A stretch of 9,565 bases of DNA from Syntrophaceae bacterium UBA7544 (GTDB lineage Bacteria; Desulfobacterota; Syntrophia; Syntrophales; Smithellaceae), in contig DLME01000219.1 in assembly GCA_002479215.1 (NCBI GenBank), positions 1,901 to 11,465 on the forward strand, in the 5' to 3' direction. Position 1 is the first letter of the stretch. Every line of letters starts with the position of its first letter. The notes beneath the pieces were generated by a model. That model made no database searches. It was not told the origin of the DNA and worked only from the letters and a program-made list of their open reading frames with translations. Both the position numbers and the translations under genes were made by a program. Shown here piece after piece: positions 1 to 6,901 of the stretch.

Positions 1-1
1 G

Positions 2-394
2 AGTCTTGAGAAAAAATATGCCGATAAAATGATAGATCACGGTCGCCGGGAAGCTCCCAGTGAATGCTGCGGGATTTTAGCCGGCGTAAATGGGCGTATT
101 ATAAAGATTTATCAAACCACAAATGCTGCGCACAGTCTGGCCCGTTATCGGGTTGATTCTCACGAGATGTTCTCCATCTACAAAGAAATTTGGGAGAATG
201 GCTGGGAGATTTTGGGTATTTATCATTCGCATACTCAAACCGCCGCATATCCATCTCCGACAGACATCGAATCCGCGGTTTTATCCGGACCGATCTATTT
301 CATTGTGTCTCTGAAAAATCAGGATCAACCGGTTATCAGAGGATTCCGTATCCTGGAAGGAAAAGTAATTGAAACGGAGTTAAGAACCAACTAA
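2..394 (+). CDS. JAMM/MPN+ (M67 family) zinc metallopeptidase, 5'-truncated by window edge
   Basis: The protein carries the complete JAMM signature. Counting from the ATG at 29, Glu12 lies in PSECCG, followed by H66-S-H68, seven residues, then S76-P-T-D79 (HxH-x7-SxxD). The two His and the Asp bind zinc and the Glu is the catalytic base. The same frame is open to position 2 and reads SLEKKYADK before that Met. Family members normally have such a helix ahead of the PxExCG motif, so the true start is probably upstream of the window and the 121-residue form from 29 is probably internal; no ribosome site precedes 29. Bacterial members of this small single-domain group (Mec+, HcyD) process ubiquitin-like sulfur carriers, removing a C-terminal residue or releasing cysteine from a CysO-like carrier. 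The nearby cysteine and homocysteine synthases fit that role, but no carrier or E1-like gene is visible here. The family call is firm; the substrate is inferred. Confidence 0.9.
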   Translation, partial: SLEKKYADKMIDHGRREAPSECCGILAGVNGRIIKIYQTTNAAHSLARYRVDSHEMFSIYKEIWENGWEILGIYHSHTQTAAYPSPTDIESAVLSGPIYFIVSLKNQDQPVIRGFRILEGKVIETELRTN

Positions 395-439
395 TGATGA
401 AACGATTTTTCCCTCTACCGCAAAGAGCCGAATCTCGGG

Positions 440-445
440 TATAAT
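440..445 (+). promoter_or_regulatory. Possible -10 box (TATAAT) ahead of the Cys-rich gene
   Basis: A perfect TATAAT lies about 21 bases before the start codon at 467 and could give the small Cys-rich gene its own transcript with a very short leader. I see no good -35 hexamer at 16-18 bases upstream, so this may be chance, and the gene may instead be read from the metallopeptidase promoter. Confidence 0.3.
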
Positions 446-466
446 TAAAAGAGGGGGAACAGCAAA

Positions 467-928
467 ATGGCAAAATCACCGGTGCGCTGTCCGTTTAACG
501 GTAGATTATGTATTGAATGTACCCTTTATCGCGGCAGGCATTACTATTTGTGCAATTGCGAACATTACCGCGGTTATATCAAACCCGTTAGTAAAGCGAA
601 CGCAGAAACAAAAATAGATTCAGTTGATTTTAACAAGATAAAAGGGCTACTGGACGCATGGTCCACAACATCCAACACTGCCGATGAAAATGAACCGAAG
701 ATAAAATTAAAACTTTTTGACGTGGAAAATAGCAAAGAAATCATTTACGACCTTAAAGACGCTAAAACATGGAACTGGGACGACCCGACGATAATGCGTG
801 TTATTGCCGGAACTCATGTCAATTCGTGGGCAAAACTGCTGGAAATTGCCCGGTATCAGGCGGAAAAAGGCACTACGGAACTGGTCATTCGCGAAGCGCC
901 CCGGTTCATGCTGCTGGCCGGCGGGTAA
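467..928 (+). CDS. Conserved-looking small protein with N-terminal cysteine cluster and C-terminal Gly-Gly; function unknown
   Basis: I do not recognise this 153-residue protein. The start is well supported: AGGGGG at 452-457 sits nine bases before the ATG. The first 35 residues hold five cysteines, C8, C15, C18, C29 and C31, with His25 and His33 nearby, a pattern that could bind zinc or an Fe-S cluster. A polar, Lys/Asp-rich middle follows, then a more structured C-terminal part (about 95-150) with Trp residues and a helix-like stretch around SWAKLLEIARYQ. The protein ends in LLAGG. A terminal Gly-Gly is typical of thiocarboxylate sulfur carriers, and the gene directly follows a JAMM protease by 72 bases on the same strand. 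However, the sequence does not look like an obvious beta-grasp protein and the ending may be coincidental. There is no signal peptide or membrane segment, so it is probably cytoplasmic. Confidence 0.75.
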   Translation: MAKSPVRCPFNGRLCIECTLYRGRHYYLCNCEHYRGYIKPVSKANAETKIDSVDFNKIKGLLDAWSTTSNTADENEPKIKLKLFDVENSKEIIYDLKDAKTWNWDDPTIMRVIAGTHVNSWAKLLEIARYQAEKGTTELVIREAPRFMLLAGG

Positions 929-975
929 CTATAGATAATTACAGTCACAATACTTAGAGACTTGATTCAGTCCTT

Positions 976-1770
976 TTATTCCGGAGCTATTTTCTTTTTA
1001 CTTTGTCGGCGGACATCGATTATTTCGGCCATGATGCTGACGGCGATTTCTTCGGGGGTATCCGTAGCAATGGGGACTCCAATGGGGGCGTGAATCCGTT
1101 TCAGGGCTTCCTCAGAAACTCCTTCTTTAAGCATATTGGCAAAAACTGTTTTAACTTTCTTTTTGCTTCCCAATAAACCGATGTAAAATGCTTTGGTTTT
1201 CAGGGACTCGATCAACGCTCGCTGATCTTCAAGATGCCCGCGGCAGGCAATGACCAGATATGAAACCTTATTGATGTTTAATTTGGAAATAATATCTCCA
1301 GGGTCTTCGACAACGATTGTGTCCGCACCGGGGAAACGGTCGGCGTTAGCATAAGCAGGACGGTCATCAACCACGGTGACGCGAAACCCGGTAATTTTCG
1401 CAATTTTGGCAACCGCAAATCCGATATGCCCGGCGCCCAGGATATAAACCGTCGGCTGCGGTAATATCGGTTCGATAGAAACCTGCATGGTGCCACCGCA
1501 AATTAGTCCTTCCGGGGTGTCTTCGCGGCCCGTCATATCAAAGTCCAGTATTTGCGGAACTTCTTCCTTTATTACTTTCATAGCGGCTTCCCAAACGCTG
1601 GCTTCGGTGCACCCGCCGCCGATCGAACCCAGAATCGTGCCGTCATTTTTGACCAGCATCTTTGAACCTTCCGGACGCGGAGTCGAGCCTTTCACCCGAA
1701 TAATACTGGCCAGAGCGCAAACATCCCCATTATTTTTAATCCGGACTATTTCTTCATAGATATCATCCAT
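976..1770 (-). CDS. xdhC: XdhC/CoxI family molybdenum-enzyme maturation factor
   Basis: The 264-residue protein has the two-part XdhC layout. The N-terminal XdhC_CoxI domain carries GSTPRPEGSKMLV (28-40), GSIGGGC (48-54) and the GLICGGTM segment with Cys91 (88-95). The C-terminal Rossmann domain starts at VYILGAGHIG (108-117), has the acidic strand end VVDDRP (133-138), and closes with IHAPIGVPIATDTPEEIAVSI (226-246). In characterised systems XdhC binds molybdenum cofactor, helps its sulfuration by a NifS-like desulfurase and delivers it to xanthine dehydrogenase-type enzymes. No molybdenum hydroxylase is present in this window, so the client is unknown. The start is supported by AAGGGG about nine bases upstream. 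It converges with the Cys-rich gene (47-base gap) and diverges from the Rrf2 unit across a 201-base region. The family call is firm; the substrate enzyme is not known. Confidence 0.93.
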   Translation of the reverse strand: MDDIYEEIVRIKNNGDVCALASIIRVKGSTPRPEGSKMLVKNDGTILGSIGGGCTEASVWEAAMKVIKEEVPQILDFDMTGREDTPEGLICGGTMQVSIEPILPQPTVYILGAGHIGFAVAKIAKITGFRVTVVDDRPAYANADRFPGADTIVVEDPGDIISKLNINKVSYLVIACRGHLEDQRALIESLKTKAFYIGLLGSKKKVKTVFANMLKEGVSEEALKRIHAPIGVPIATDTPEEIAVSIMAEIIDVRRQSKKKIAPE

Positions 1771-1845
1771 GATCTTTTTCCCCTTAAAAATTATTTAATA
1801 GTAGATACAAAACGCCATGGAGATTCATCAGATAATACTATCGTT

Positions 1846-1875
1846 ATACTAGACTATTCTAATAATTCCAGTCAA
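1846..1875 (-). promoter_or_regulatory. Candidate xdhC promoter
   Basis: On the minus strand TTGACT (1870-1875) and TAGTAT (1846-1851) are separated by 18 bases, placing a start site near 1839 and leaving a leader of about 70 bases before the xdhC ATG. The match is moderate. The -35 lies only seven bases from the oppositely directed -35 of the Rrf2 unit, so the two promoters are back to back. Confidence 0.4.
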
Positions 1876-1882
1876 CTACCTA

Positions 1883-1911
1883 TTGACAAGAACGAATTTT
1901 CGTGTTATTGT
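1883..1911 (+). promoter_or_regulatory. Candidate sigma-70 type promoter of the Rrf2-cysK-metY unit
   Basis: A perfect TTGACA (1883-1888) is followed after exactly 17 bases by TATTGT (1906-1911; four of six matches to TATAAT). Transcription would start near 1918, giving a leader of about 54 bases to the ATG at 1972. The genes downstream are closely spaced with no internal terminator-like hairpin, so this could drive all three. Confidence 0.55.
1892..1903. promoter_or_regulatory. Palindromic candidate operator between -35 and -10
   Basis: ACGAA-TT-TTCGT is a perfect 5+5 inverted repeat lying wholly inside the spacer of the candidate promoter at 1883-1911. A dimeric regulator bound here would block RNA polymerase. 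The adjacent Rrf2 gene is the obvious candidate for autoregulation. The repeat is short and AT-rich and could arise by chance, so this is a placement-based inference. Confidence 0.35.
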
Positions 1912-1971
1912 ACCAAATATAGTCAATGTTGATATATATGATTAAATTAATAAACAATTAAAGGCCGGCGA

Positions 1972-2415
1972 ATGAAGTTGTCAACCCGAACACACTACTT
2001 GGTTCAGGTGCTTTTGGATTTAGAATTGCATTATAAAGGAGATTCTCCCGTGCCACTCAGGGACATTGCTCAAAGACAGAATATGTCACAGGCCTATCTA
2101 GAACAAATGATGACGCATTTAGTTGCAGGTGGGCTGGTCCGGAGCGTTCGCGGTCCTAAAGGCGGTATAGTGTTGACCAAATCCGCGAAAGAGATAAACC
2201 TTAAAGAAATAGTGGAGCTTTTGGAGGGTCCAACTGATCTGGTGGAATGTCTGGTAAATGCCAAGATTTGTCCCCGATCCAAATTGTGTGCAGTGAGAGA
2301 CATTTGGTATGAGATGAAAATTGCCATGGATCACGTGCTTGCATCCACTACCCTCCATGACTTAGCAGAGCGGCAAAGAGACAAGGGAACCACAGAAAAT
2401 ATATATTCCATCTGA
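1972..2415 (+). CDS. Rrf2/IscR-like winged-helix transcriptional regulator with three cluster-type cysteines
   Basis: The 147-residue length and architecture are those of the Rrf2 family. The N-terminus MKLSTRTHYLVQVLLDL is the family's first helix. A helix-turn-helix spans about 28-56 (VPLRDIAQRQNMSQAYLEQMM) and a wing RGPKGGIVLTK covers 60-70. Cys93, Cys100 and Cys106 (C-x6-C-x5-C) fall where IscR binds its Fe-S cluster, so an Fe-S form sensing iron, oxygen or sulfur status is likely, though IscR spacing differs slightly. The start has AAGG at 1961-1964, seven bases upstream. The gene lies 38 bases before cysK on the same strand, so it probably controls the following cysteine and homocysteine synthases, a role like CymR of Bacillus. 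Divergent xdhC may share this control. The family is certain; cluster binding and targets are inferred. Confidence 0.93.
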   Translation: MKLSTRTHYLVQVLLDLELHYKGDSPVPLRDIAQRQNMSQAYLEQMMTHLVAGGLVRSVRGPKGGIVLTKSAKEINLKEIVELLEGPTDLVECLVNAKICPRSKLCAVRDIWYEMKIAMDHVLASTTLHDLAERQRDKGTTENIYSI

Positions 2416-2453
2416 ATTTATAGAGCGTAATAAAAAAATTAGGAGAAGAACAA

Positions 2454-3467
2454 ATGACAACCAGAAATCAAAAGGTAGATAAATTACAGTACAAGACTAT
2501 TGAAATCCCAAAATTAACTCGTGGCATAGCCCGTGATTTAACCGAAACTATCGGGAACACTCCGCTGGTAAGATTAAATCGGGTCACCGACGGCGCCCAG
2601 GCCGAAGTGGTCGTTAAATTGGAATCTTTTAATCCCATCCACAGCGTGAAAGACCGAATCGGGGCGGCCATGATATTGGACGCAGAATCGAAGGGGTTAA
2701 TCAAGAAGGACACGGTAATCGTGGAACCCACCAGCGGGAACACCGGCATCGCCCTGGCTTATGTCGCCGCCGCGCGGGGATATAAGCTTATCCTGACGAT
2801 GCCGGACACAATGTCCGTGGAGAGAAGACAACTTCTCTCCATCTTCGGCGCGCAACTGGTATTGACGCCCGGGGCAGACGGCATGAAAGGCGCGATTAAG
2901 AAGGCAGAAGAGCTGGCAGCTGCCAATCCGAATTACTTTATGCCGCAGCAATTTAAAAATCCGGCGAATCCGGAAATTCACCGCTTGACCACCGCGGAAG
3001 AAATCTGGCGCGATACGGATGGAAAAGTGGACATCCTCGTGGCCGGCGTCGGCACCGGCGGCACAATTACCGGTGTTTCTGAAGTTTTAAAACAGCGAAA
3101 ACCCGGCTTTAAAGCTATCGCCGTTGAACCGGCCGCCTCGCCGGTATTATCGGGAGGCAAACCCGGACCGCACAAAATCCAGGGTATTGGAGCGGGTTTT
3201 GTGCCCGATGTCTTCAATCGGGAAGTAGTGGATGAAATTATTCAGGTAACCAACGAAAACGCTGGCGCTACGGCCCGGCGATTGGCCAAAGAAGAAGGTA
3301 TTTTAGCTGGGATATCTTCCGGCGCTGCGACCTGGGCCGCCATCGAAGTGGCAAAGAGACCAGAAAATAAAGGCAAATTAATCGTCGTCATCATCCCGGA
3401 TACCGGCGAACGCTATTTGAGCACCTGGTTATTCCAGGAAGTTGCTCCGCAACCGCCGGCAATATAA
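2454..3467 (+). CDS. cysK: Cysteine synthase (O-acetylserine sulfhydrylase type, PLP-dependent)
   Basis: This beta-family PLP enzyme would make cysteine from O-acetylserine (or a related activated serine) and a sulfide donor in the cytoplasm. Seen in the 337 residues: [12 protein letters not shown] (30-41), the PLP lysine K66 in SVKDRIG, the substrate loop TSGNTG (93-98), the phosphate-binding GVGTGGT (198-204), SSGA (288-291) and the C-terminal [10 protein letters not shown] (315-324). The start is clear: AGGAG at 2441-2445, eight bases before the ATG. Two features are unusual. About 25 residues precede the usual N-terminus, and the segment before the PLP lysine reads NPIHSVKD where most relatives have NPAGSVKD or a similar small residue. 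It sits 38 bases after the Rrf2 gene and 54 before metY, suggesting one transcript. A cystathionine beta-synthase-like or thiocarboxylate-using (CysM-like) specificity cannot be excluded from sequence. Confidence 0.93.
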   Translation: MTTRNQKVDKLQYKTIEIPKLTRGIARDLTETIGNTPLVRLNRVTDGAQAEVVVKLESFNPIHSVKDRIGAAMILDAESKGLIKKDTVIVEPTSGNTGIALAYVAAARGYKLILTMPDTMSVERRQLLSIFGAQLVLTPGADGMKGAIKKAEELAAANPNYFMPQQFKNPANPEIHRLTTAEEIWRDTDGKVDILVAGVGTGGTITGVSEVLKQRKPGFKAIAVEPAASPVLSGGKPGPHKIQGIGAGFVPDVFNREVVDEIIQVTNENAGATARRLAKEEGILAGISSGAATWAAIEVAKRPENKGKLIVVIIPDTGERYLSTWLFQEVAPQPPAI

Positions 3468-3521
3468 TAAGTAAAACCAATTTAGAATTTAATAAACAAA
3501 ACATTAAGGAGAAATAATAAA

Positions 3522-4817
3522 GTGTCCTATAAAATCGAAACGATAGCTTTACATGCCGGCCAAGAGAGTCCCGACTCGGCAACCGGAGCCCGCGCGGTCC
3601 CGATTTATCAAACGACCTCGTATGTTTTTAAGAGTTCTGATCACGCGGCCAATCTGTTTGCACTGAAAGAGCTGGGCAACATTTATACTCGGCTGATGAA
3701 TCCTACCACCGATGTTTTTGAACGCCGTGTGGCTGCCATTGAAGGCGGTACGGGGGCTTTAGCCGTCGCATCAGGGCAATCTGCAATCACATTCTCTTTA
3801 CTAAATGTCACGCGCGTCGGCGATAACATCGTTTCCGCGAATAACCTTTACGGCGGTACTTATGAACTATTTCATTACACTTTCCCCAAACTGGGGCGGA
3901 CAGTAAAATTCGTCGATTCTCAGAATTTGGACGCTTTTAAGAAAGCGATAGATACCCACACCCGCGCCATCTATGCGGAAACCATCGGTAATCCCAAACT
4001 GGATGTCCCCGATTTCGAAGCCCTGGCCAAAATCGCCCATGATGCCGGTATTCCTTTAGTGGTTGATAACACTGTCGGCGTTGGCATTGTGCGGCCTATT
4101 GACTATGGCGTGGATATTCTGGCTACTTCCGCCACCAAATACATCGGCGGGCATGGCACTTCTATCGGCGGTATTATTGTGGACGGCGGTAAATTCAAGT
4201 GGAATAACGGCAAATTCCCGGAGTACACCGAACCGGATCCCAGTTATCACGGCCTGGTTTATTGGGATGTTTTTCACGATTTCGCCGGTCTGGGGAATGT
4301 TGCCTTTATTTTCAAAGCCAGGGTGCAGTGGCTGCGTGATGTCGGTGCGACTTTAAGCCCGTTTAACTCATTCCTGTTCCTGCAGGGACTGGAAACCCTG
4401 CCGTTAAGACAAAAACAACATTCCGCGAATGCGCTGGAGGTTGCCCGTTTCCTGACCAAACATCCATCAGTGTCGTGGGTAAATTATCCCGGGTTAGAGA
4501 ACAGTCCGAATCATAAAATTGCCGAGAAATATCTTAAAGGGCAATACGGCGGCTTGATCGGTTTCGGTATTAAGGGCGGACTGGAACCGGGTAAGAAATT
4601 TACCCAAAATGTTAAATTGCTCTCGCATCTCGCCAACATCGGGGATGCCAAGAGCCTGGTGATTCATCCGGCGTCCACTACTCATGCCCAATTAACTGCA
4701 GAAGAGCAAAAGGAAACCGGCGTCACACAGGACTACATCCGCCTCTCCATCGGTTTAGAGAATGTGGAAGATATCAAAGCAGATATCGACCAGGCATTAA
4801 AGCTGGCAACCGCCTGA
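3522..4817 (+). CDS. metY: O-acetylhomoserine sulfhydrylase (homocysteine synthase, PLP-dependent)
   Basis: The 431-residue protein belongs to the Cys/Met metabolism gamma-family of PLP enzymes and most resembles MetY, which makes homocysteine from O-acetylhomoserine and sulfide. It begins [10 protein letters not shown], has [11 protein letters not shown] (26-36), YTRLMNPT (55-62), the cofactor-contact ASGQSA (83-88), and the PLP lysine K206 in [15 protein letters not shown]. The block [16 protein letters not shown] and the C-terminal [14 protein letters not shown] are MetY-type and separate it from the shorter (about 390-residue) cystathionine enzymes. The start is GTG at 3522, with AAGGAG at 3506-3511 ten bases upstream. 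After the conserved VDNT (181-184) it reads VGVGIVRP, differing from the more common F-A/G-x-P-like run. It is the last gene of the Rrf2-cysK-metY unit and is followed by a strong hairpin. Confidence 0.95.
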   Translation: MSYKIETIALHAGQESPDSATGARAVPIYQTTSYVFKSSDHAANLFALKELGNIYTRLMNPTTDVFERRVAAIEGGTGALAVASGQSAITFSLLNVTRVGDNIVSANNLYGGTYELFHYTFPKLGRTVKFVDSQNLDAFKKAIDTHTRAIYAETIGNPKLDVPDFEALAKIAHDAGIPLVVDNTVGVGIVRPIDYGVDILATSATKYIGGHGTSIGGIIVDGGKFKWNNGKFPEYTEPDPSYHGLVYWDVFHDFAGLGNVAFIFKARVQWLRDVGATLSPFNSFLFLQGLETLPLRQKQHSANALEVARFLTKHPSVSWVNYPGLENSPNHKIAEKYLKGQYGGLIGFGIKGGLEPGKKFTQNVKLLSHLANIGDAKSLVIHPASTTHAQLTAEEQKETGVTQDYIRLSIGLENVEDIKADIDQALKLATA

Positions 4818-4844
4818 TAACTGTGCAAATATTAGCACAACTTC

Positions 4845-4876
4845 AAGACCGGGGACTTCTTTTCGTCCCCGGTCTT
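4845..4876 (+). terminator. Strong hairpin after metY, probable transcription terminator
   Basis: AAGACCGGGGAC (4845-4856) and GTCCCCGGTCTT (4865-4876) form a perfect 12-bp GC-rich stem with an 8-base loop, starting 27 bases after the metY stop. There is no clean T run directly after it, the nearest being around 4900, so termination efficiency is uncertain. The symmetrical stem could also work for readthrough from the converging thi operon. Confidence 0.7.
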
Positions 4877-4979
4877 CATCATTATGTTGCATTACTAATT
4901 TTTACAATAATCAACCATATTTATCTGAAAACAAGTCTCATCAATCATGTGGCCGTTCATGTAGCAACGAGGTATAAGC

Positions 4980-5005
4980 CCGATTTGTCTATTGACTCAA
5001 ATCGG
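4980..5005. repeat. Inverted repeat, 8-bp stem with 10-base loop
   Basis: CCGATTTG (4980-4987) is perfectly complementary to CAAATCGG (4998-5005). No T run follows on either strand, so it is not a classical terminator. It may be an RNA-processing hairpin or a chance structure. Confidence 0.4.
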
Positions 5006-5068
5006 AAAACAGTACCAAAGAAACCCAAATGAAAATCTACAATATTCTTGCACGGCACAACCAACAAT

Positions 5069-5100
5069 TCCACGAAATCACTTGTTAAGTGATACGTGGA
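5069..5100 (-). terminator. Long hairpin just after thiE, possible terminator of the thi operon
   Basis: TCCACG (5069-5074) pairs with CGTGGA (5095-5100). Inside it, ATCACTT (5077-5083) pairs with AAGTGAT (5087-5093) around a GTT loop, leaving only a small asymmetric bulge. The hairpin begins 13 bases past the thiE stop in the direction of transcription. The tail lacks a strong U run, so it may slow polymerase or protect the 3' end rather than terminate alone. Confidence 0.45.
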
Positions 5101-5113
5101 TTACACTGATTTG

Positions 5114-5773
5114 TCAACAAGCTAAATTTAATTTGACTTTCGCGATCTCTTCCCGCACGGATTGAATTTTATGGCCGATATTCTGAGCTCCAGTAATTTC
5201 GGTAACAAGACAGACACATGTTGCCCCATGTTTAATTACTTCACCAATGTTGTATTCTTTAATCCCGCCGATAGCAACGAAGGGTAGTCCGTGTTTAGCA
5301 ACAACATAATCGAGATATTGGAGTCCTACGGGTGGCTGGACATCTTTTTTAGTTAACGTCTTATATAATGGTCCCACCCCGATATAATCGGCTATCCCTG
5401 ATTTTACAGCTAAATCTGCCTGTTCCGGAGAGTGGGTGGAAAGTCCGATTATTATTTTATTACCAACCAGATTCCGGACTTCCTCCGGTGGCAGATCGTC
5501 TTGACCGATATGTACCCCGTCCGATTCGACAGCCATTGCCAAATCAATATAGTCGTTCACAATGAAACATGCTCCGTATAGGGCGGTTAAATCTCTAATG
5601 GCAATGCACTCATGGTACATCCGTAACATTGACATATCCTTCTCACGGTACTGGATAATTTTAATGCCTGCCTCCAGCATCTGTTTTACCACCGCAACGT
5701 TAGAGCGTCCCAGTGAAAACTGGCTGGCGGTAATGCCGTATAAATCCGTTTCAGGTAACTGACGTTGTTTCAT
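5114..5773 (-). CDS. thiE: Thiamine-phosphate synthase ThiE
   Basis: ThiE joins the thiazole phosphate and the pyrimidine pyrophosphate to give thiamine phosphate. The 219-residue TIM-barrel protein shows QYREK (41-45), the metal/substrate strand end [10 protein letters not shown] (70-79), [11 protein letters not shown] (85-95), GLSTHS (110-115), the phosphate-binding [11 protein letters not shown] (134-144) and AIGGI (167-171). I chose the ATG at 5773 because relatives begin at this point and AGGA (5777-5780) precedes it, although only three bases away; an in-frame ATG at 5788 would add five residues but lacks a ribosome site. The gene overlaps the end of thiH by 23 bases, so the two are probably translationally coupled. 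It is the last gene of the riboswitch-controlled operon. Confidence 0.95.
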   Translation of the reverse strand: MKQRQLPETDLYGITASQFSLGRSNVAVVKQMLEAGIKIIQYREKDMSMLRMYHECIAIRDLTALYGACFIVNDYIDLAMAVESDGVHIGQDDLPPEEVRNLVGNKIIIGLSTHSPEQADLAVKSGIADYIGVGPLYKTLTKKDVQPPVGLQYLDYVVAKHGLPFVAIGGIKEYNIGEVIKHGATCVCLVTEITGAQNIGHKIQSVREEIAKVKLNLAC

Positions 5774-6890
5774 CGATCCTGCCCGCATTTAAGTCATGCC
5801 AATCCTTTAGGATCGGTTTATATCCGGCTTTGGAAATAGTTTCTCTCATTTCCTTTACAGTCCTTCTGTCGGATATTTCAAATTGACCGATGCTATCGAT
5901 GGCATCGGTATGGCCGCCGATAGCTGTGGATGATCCTGCTGACATTTTAGTAACGCCCAATTTAAGCAGGTTGTCCCGCAAAAAGGCATTCTCTCTGGTA
6001 GAAATAGTGATACCAATTCGAGGTAAGAAAAGCCGTAAGGCAGCAATGCTCTGGACTAAGTCACTGTCTGATACCCTGTATTCGGGCTCGAAATCGCCGA
6101 ACTGCGGTCTCATTCTTGGGAAAGATACTCCAACTTCAATGTCAGGAAATTTATTCTGTAAATAAGCAGCATGAATACCGGTAAAAAATACTTCATAGCG
6201 CCAGTCGTTCAACCCCAGCAACGCTCCGATATTTATGGTCCGTATTCCTGCATCCCCGGCACGCTCAGGAGACGTGAGACGGTATGAGTAATTTCGCTTC
6301 GGTCCAGCTGGATGTAATCGCTGGTAAATTTGTTGATCGTATACTTCCTGGTAAATCGTGAGACCATCTACACCGGCGGAAATTAGATCAGCATATTCTT
6401 CGGTAGATAAAGGATAAACCTCAATTGAAATTGAAGAAAAGTATTTTCTTAAAATAGAGACACAATCTGCAATATAAGAAACGGGGGAATGCTGGCGGGA
6501 CTCACCGGTAAGTATCAATAAATGCTGGAGACCTGTGATAGATATTGCCTGCGCTTCCAGTTCAACTTCGTGCAAAGTCAATTTGCGCCGCGGAATATCA
6601 TTTGCCTGGTTGAAACCGCAATAAACGCATTGATTAACGCAATAGTTGGAAAGATACAAGGGGGTGTATAGCAAGATTGTTCGGCCAAAGTGTTCGATAG
6701 TCAATTTGTGTGCGGCTTGCGCCATGTTCTCGAGCAAACCGGTGGCTGCTGGCGACAGTAAACCGAGGAATTCCTGCCACTGGATCTCTGATTTTGCGAG
6801 TATCTGATCAATTTGGAAAGGAGTAAACCTCTCCATCATGTTGGTTAAATTTAAGTTCTGAAACCGCTCAGCTTCATCATTAAATGTCAT
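5751..6890 (-). CDS. thiH: Radical-SAM tyrosine lyase ThiH (2-iminoacetate synthase)
   Basis: ThiH splits tyrosine with a radical from S-adenosylmethionine to make dehydroglycine for the thiazole ring. The radical-SAM cluster motif is C-x3-C-x2-[12 protein letters not shown], with cysteines 84, 88 and 91. [13 protein letters not shown], the later LLILTGE (where family members have a glycine/acidic SAM-binding strand), [22 protein letters not shown] and the ending LKDWHDL match the family, as does the 379-residue length (E. coli has 377). I prefer the ATG at 6890, preceded by GAAGGA (6895-6900) and aligned with the normal MTF start. An ATG at 6905 that overlaps the thiG stop by four bases would add five residues and is a real alternative. 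The choice of ThiH over the oxygen-using ThiO fits an anaerobe. Confidence 0.95.
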   Translation of the reverse strand: MTFNDEAERFQNLNLTNMMERFTPFQIDQILAKSEIQWQEFLGLLSPAATGLLENMAQAAHKLTIEHFGRTILLYTPLYLSNYCVNQCVYCGFNQANDIPRRKLTLHEVELEAQAISITGLQHLLILTGESRQHSPVSYIADCVSILRKYFSSISIEVYPLSTEEYADLISAGVDGLTIYQEVYDQQIYQRLHPAGPKRNYSYRLTSPERAGDAGIRTINIGALLGLNDWRYEVFFTGIHAAYLQNKFPDIEVGVSFPRMRPQFGDFEPEYRVSDSDLVQSIAALRLFLPRIGITISTRENAFLRDNLLKLGVTKMSAGSSTAIGGHTDAIDSIGQFEISDRRTVKEMRETISKAGYKPILKDWHDLNAGRIDETTSVT

Positions 6891-6901
6891 GATGTCCTTC
6901 T

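Larger units (their letters stand above)
4818..5113. other. Convergent intergenic region between metY and thiE; no gene
   Basis: This roughly 300-base AT-rich stretch lies between two operons that point at each other. It holds at least three inverted repeats (4845-4876, 4980-5005 and 5069-5100). An open frame at 4823-5032 (69 residues, GTG start) reads straight through the terminator-like hairpin, has no ribosome site and resembles nothing I know, so I do not call it a gene. I see no RNA gene or mobile element. Confidence 0.6.

Noticed and set aside
1487..1759. 90-residue plus-strand frame within xdhC
   Set aside because: It is antisense to the strongly conserved XdhC N-terminal domain and has no features of its own.
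1852..1873. GACT...AGTC inverted repeat with 14-base spacer as an Rrf2 operator
   Set aside because: Only four bases per arm, expected by chance; it mainly overlaps the candidate xdhC promoter.
4823..5032. 69-residue open frame after metY
   Set aside because: It starts with GTG without a ribosome site, reads through the 12-bp terminator-like hairpin and another inverted repeat, and the product resembles no known protein.
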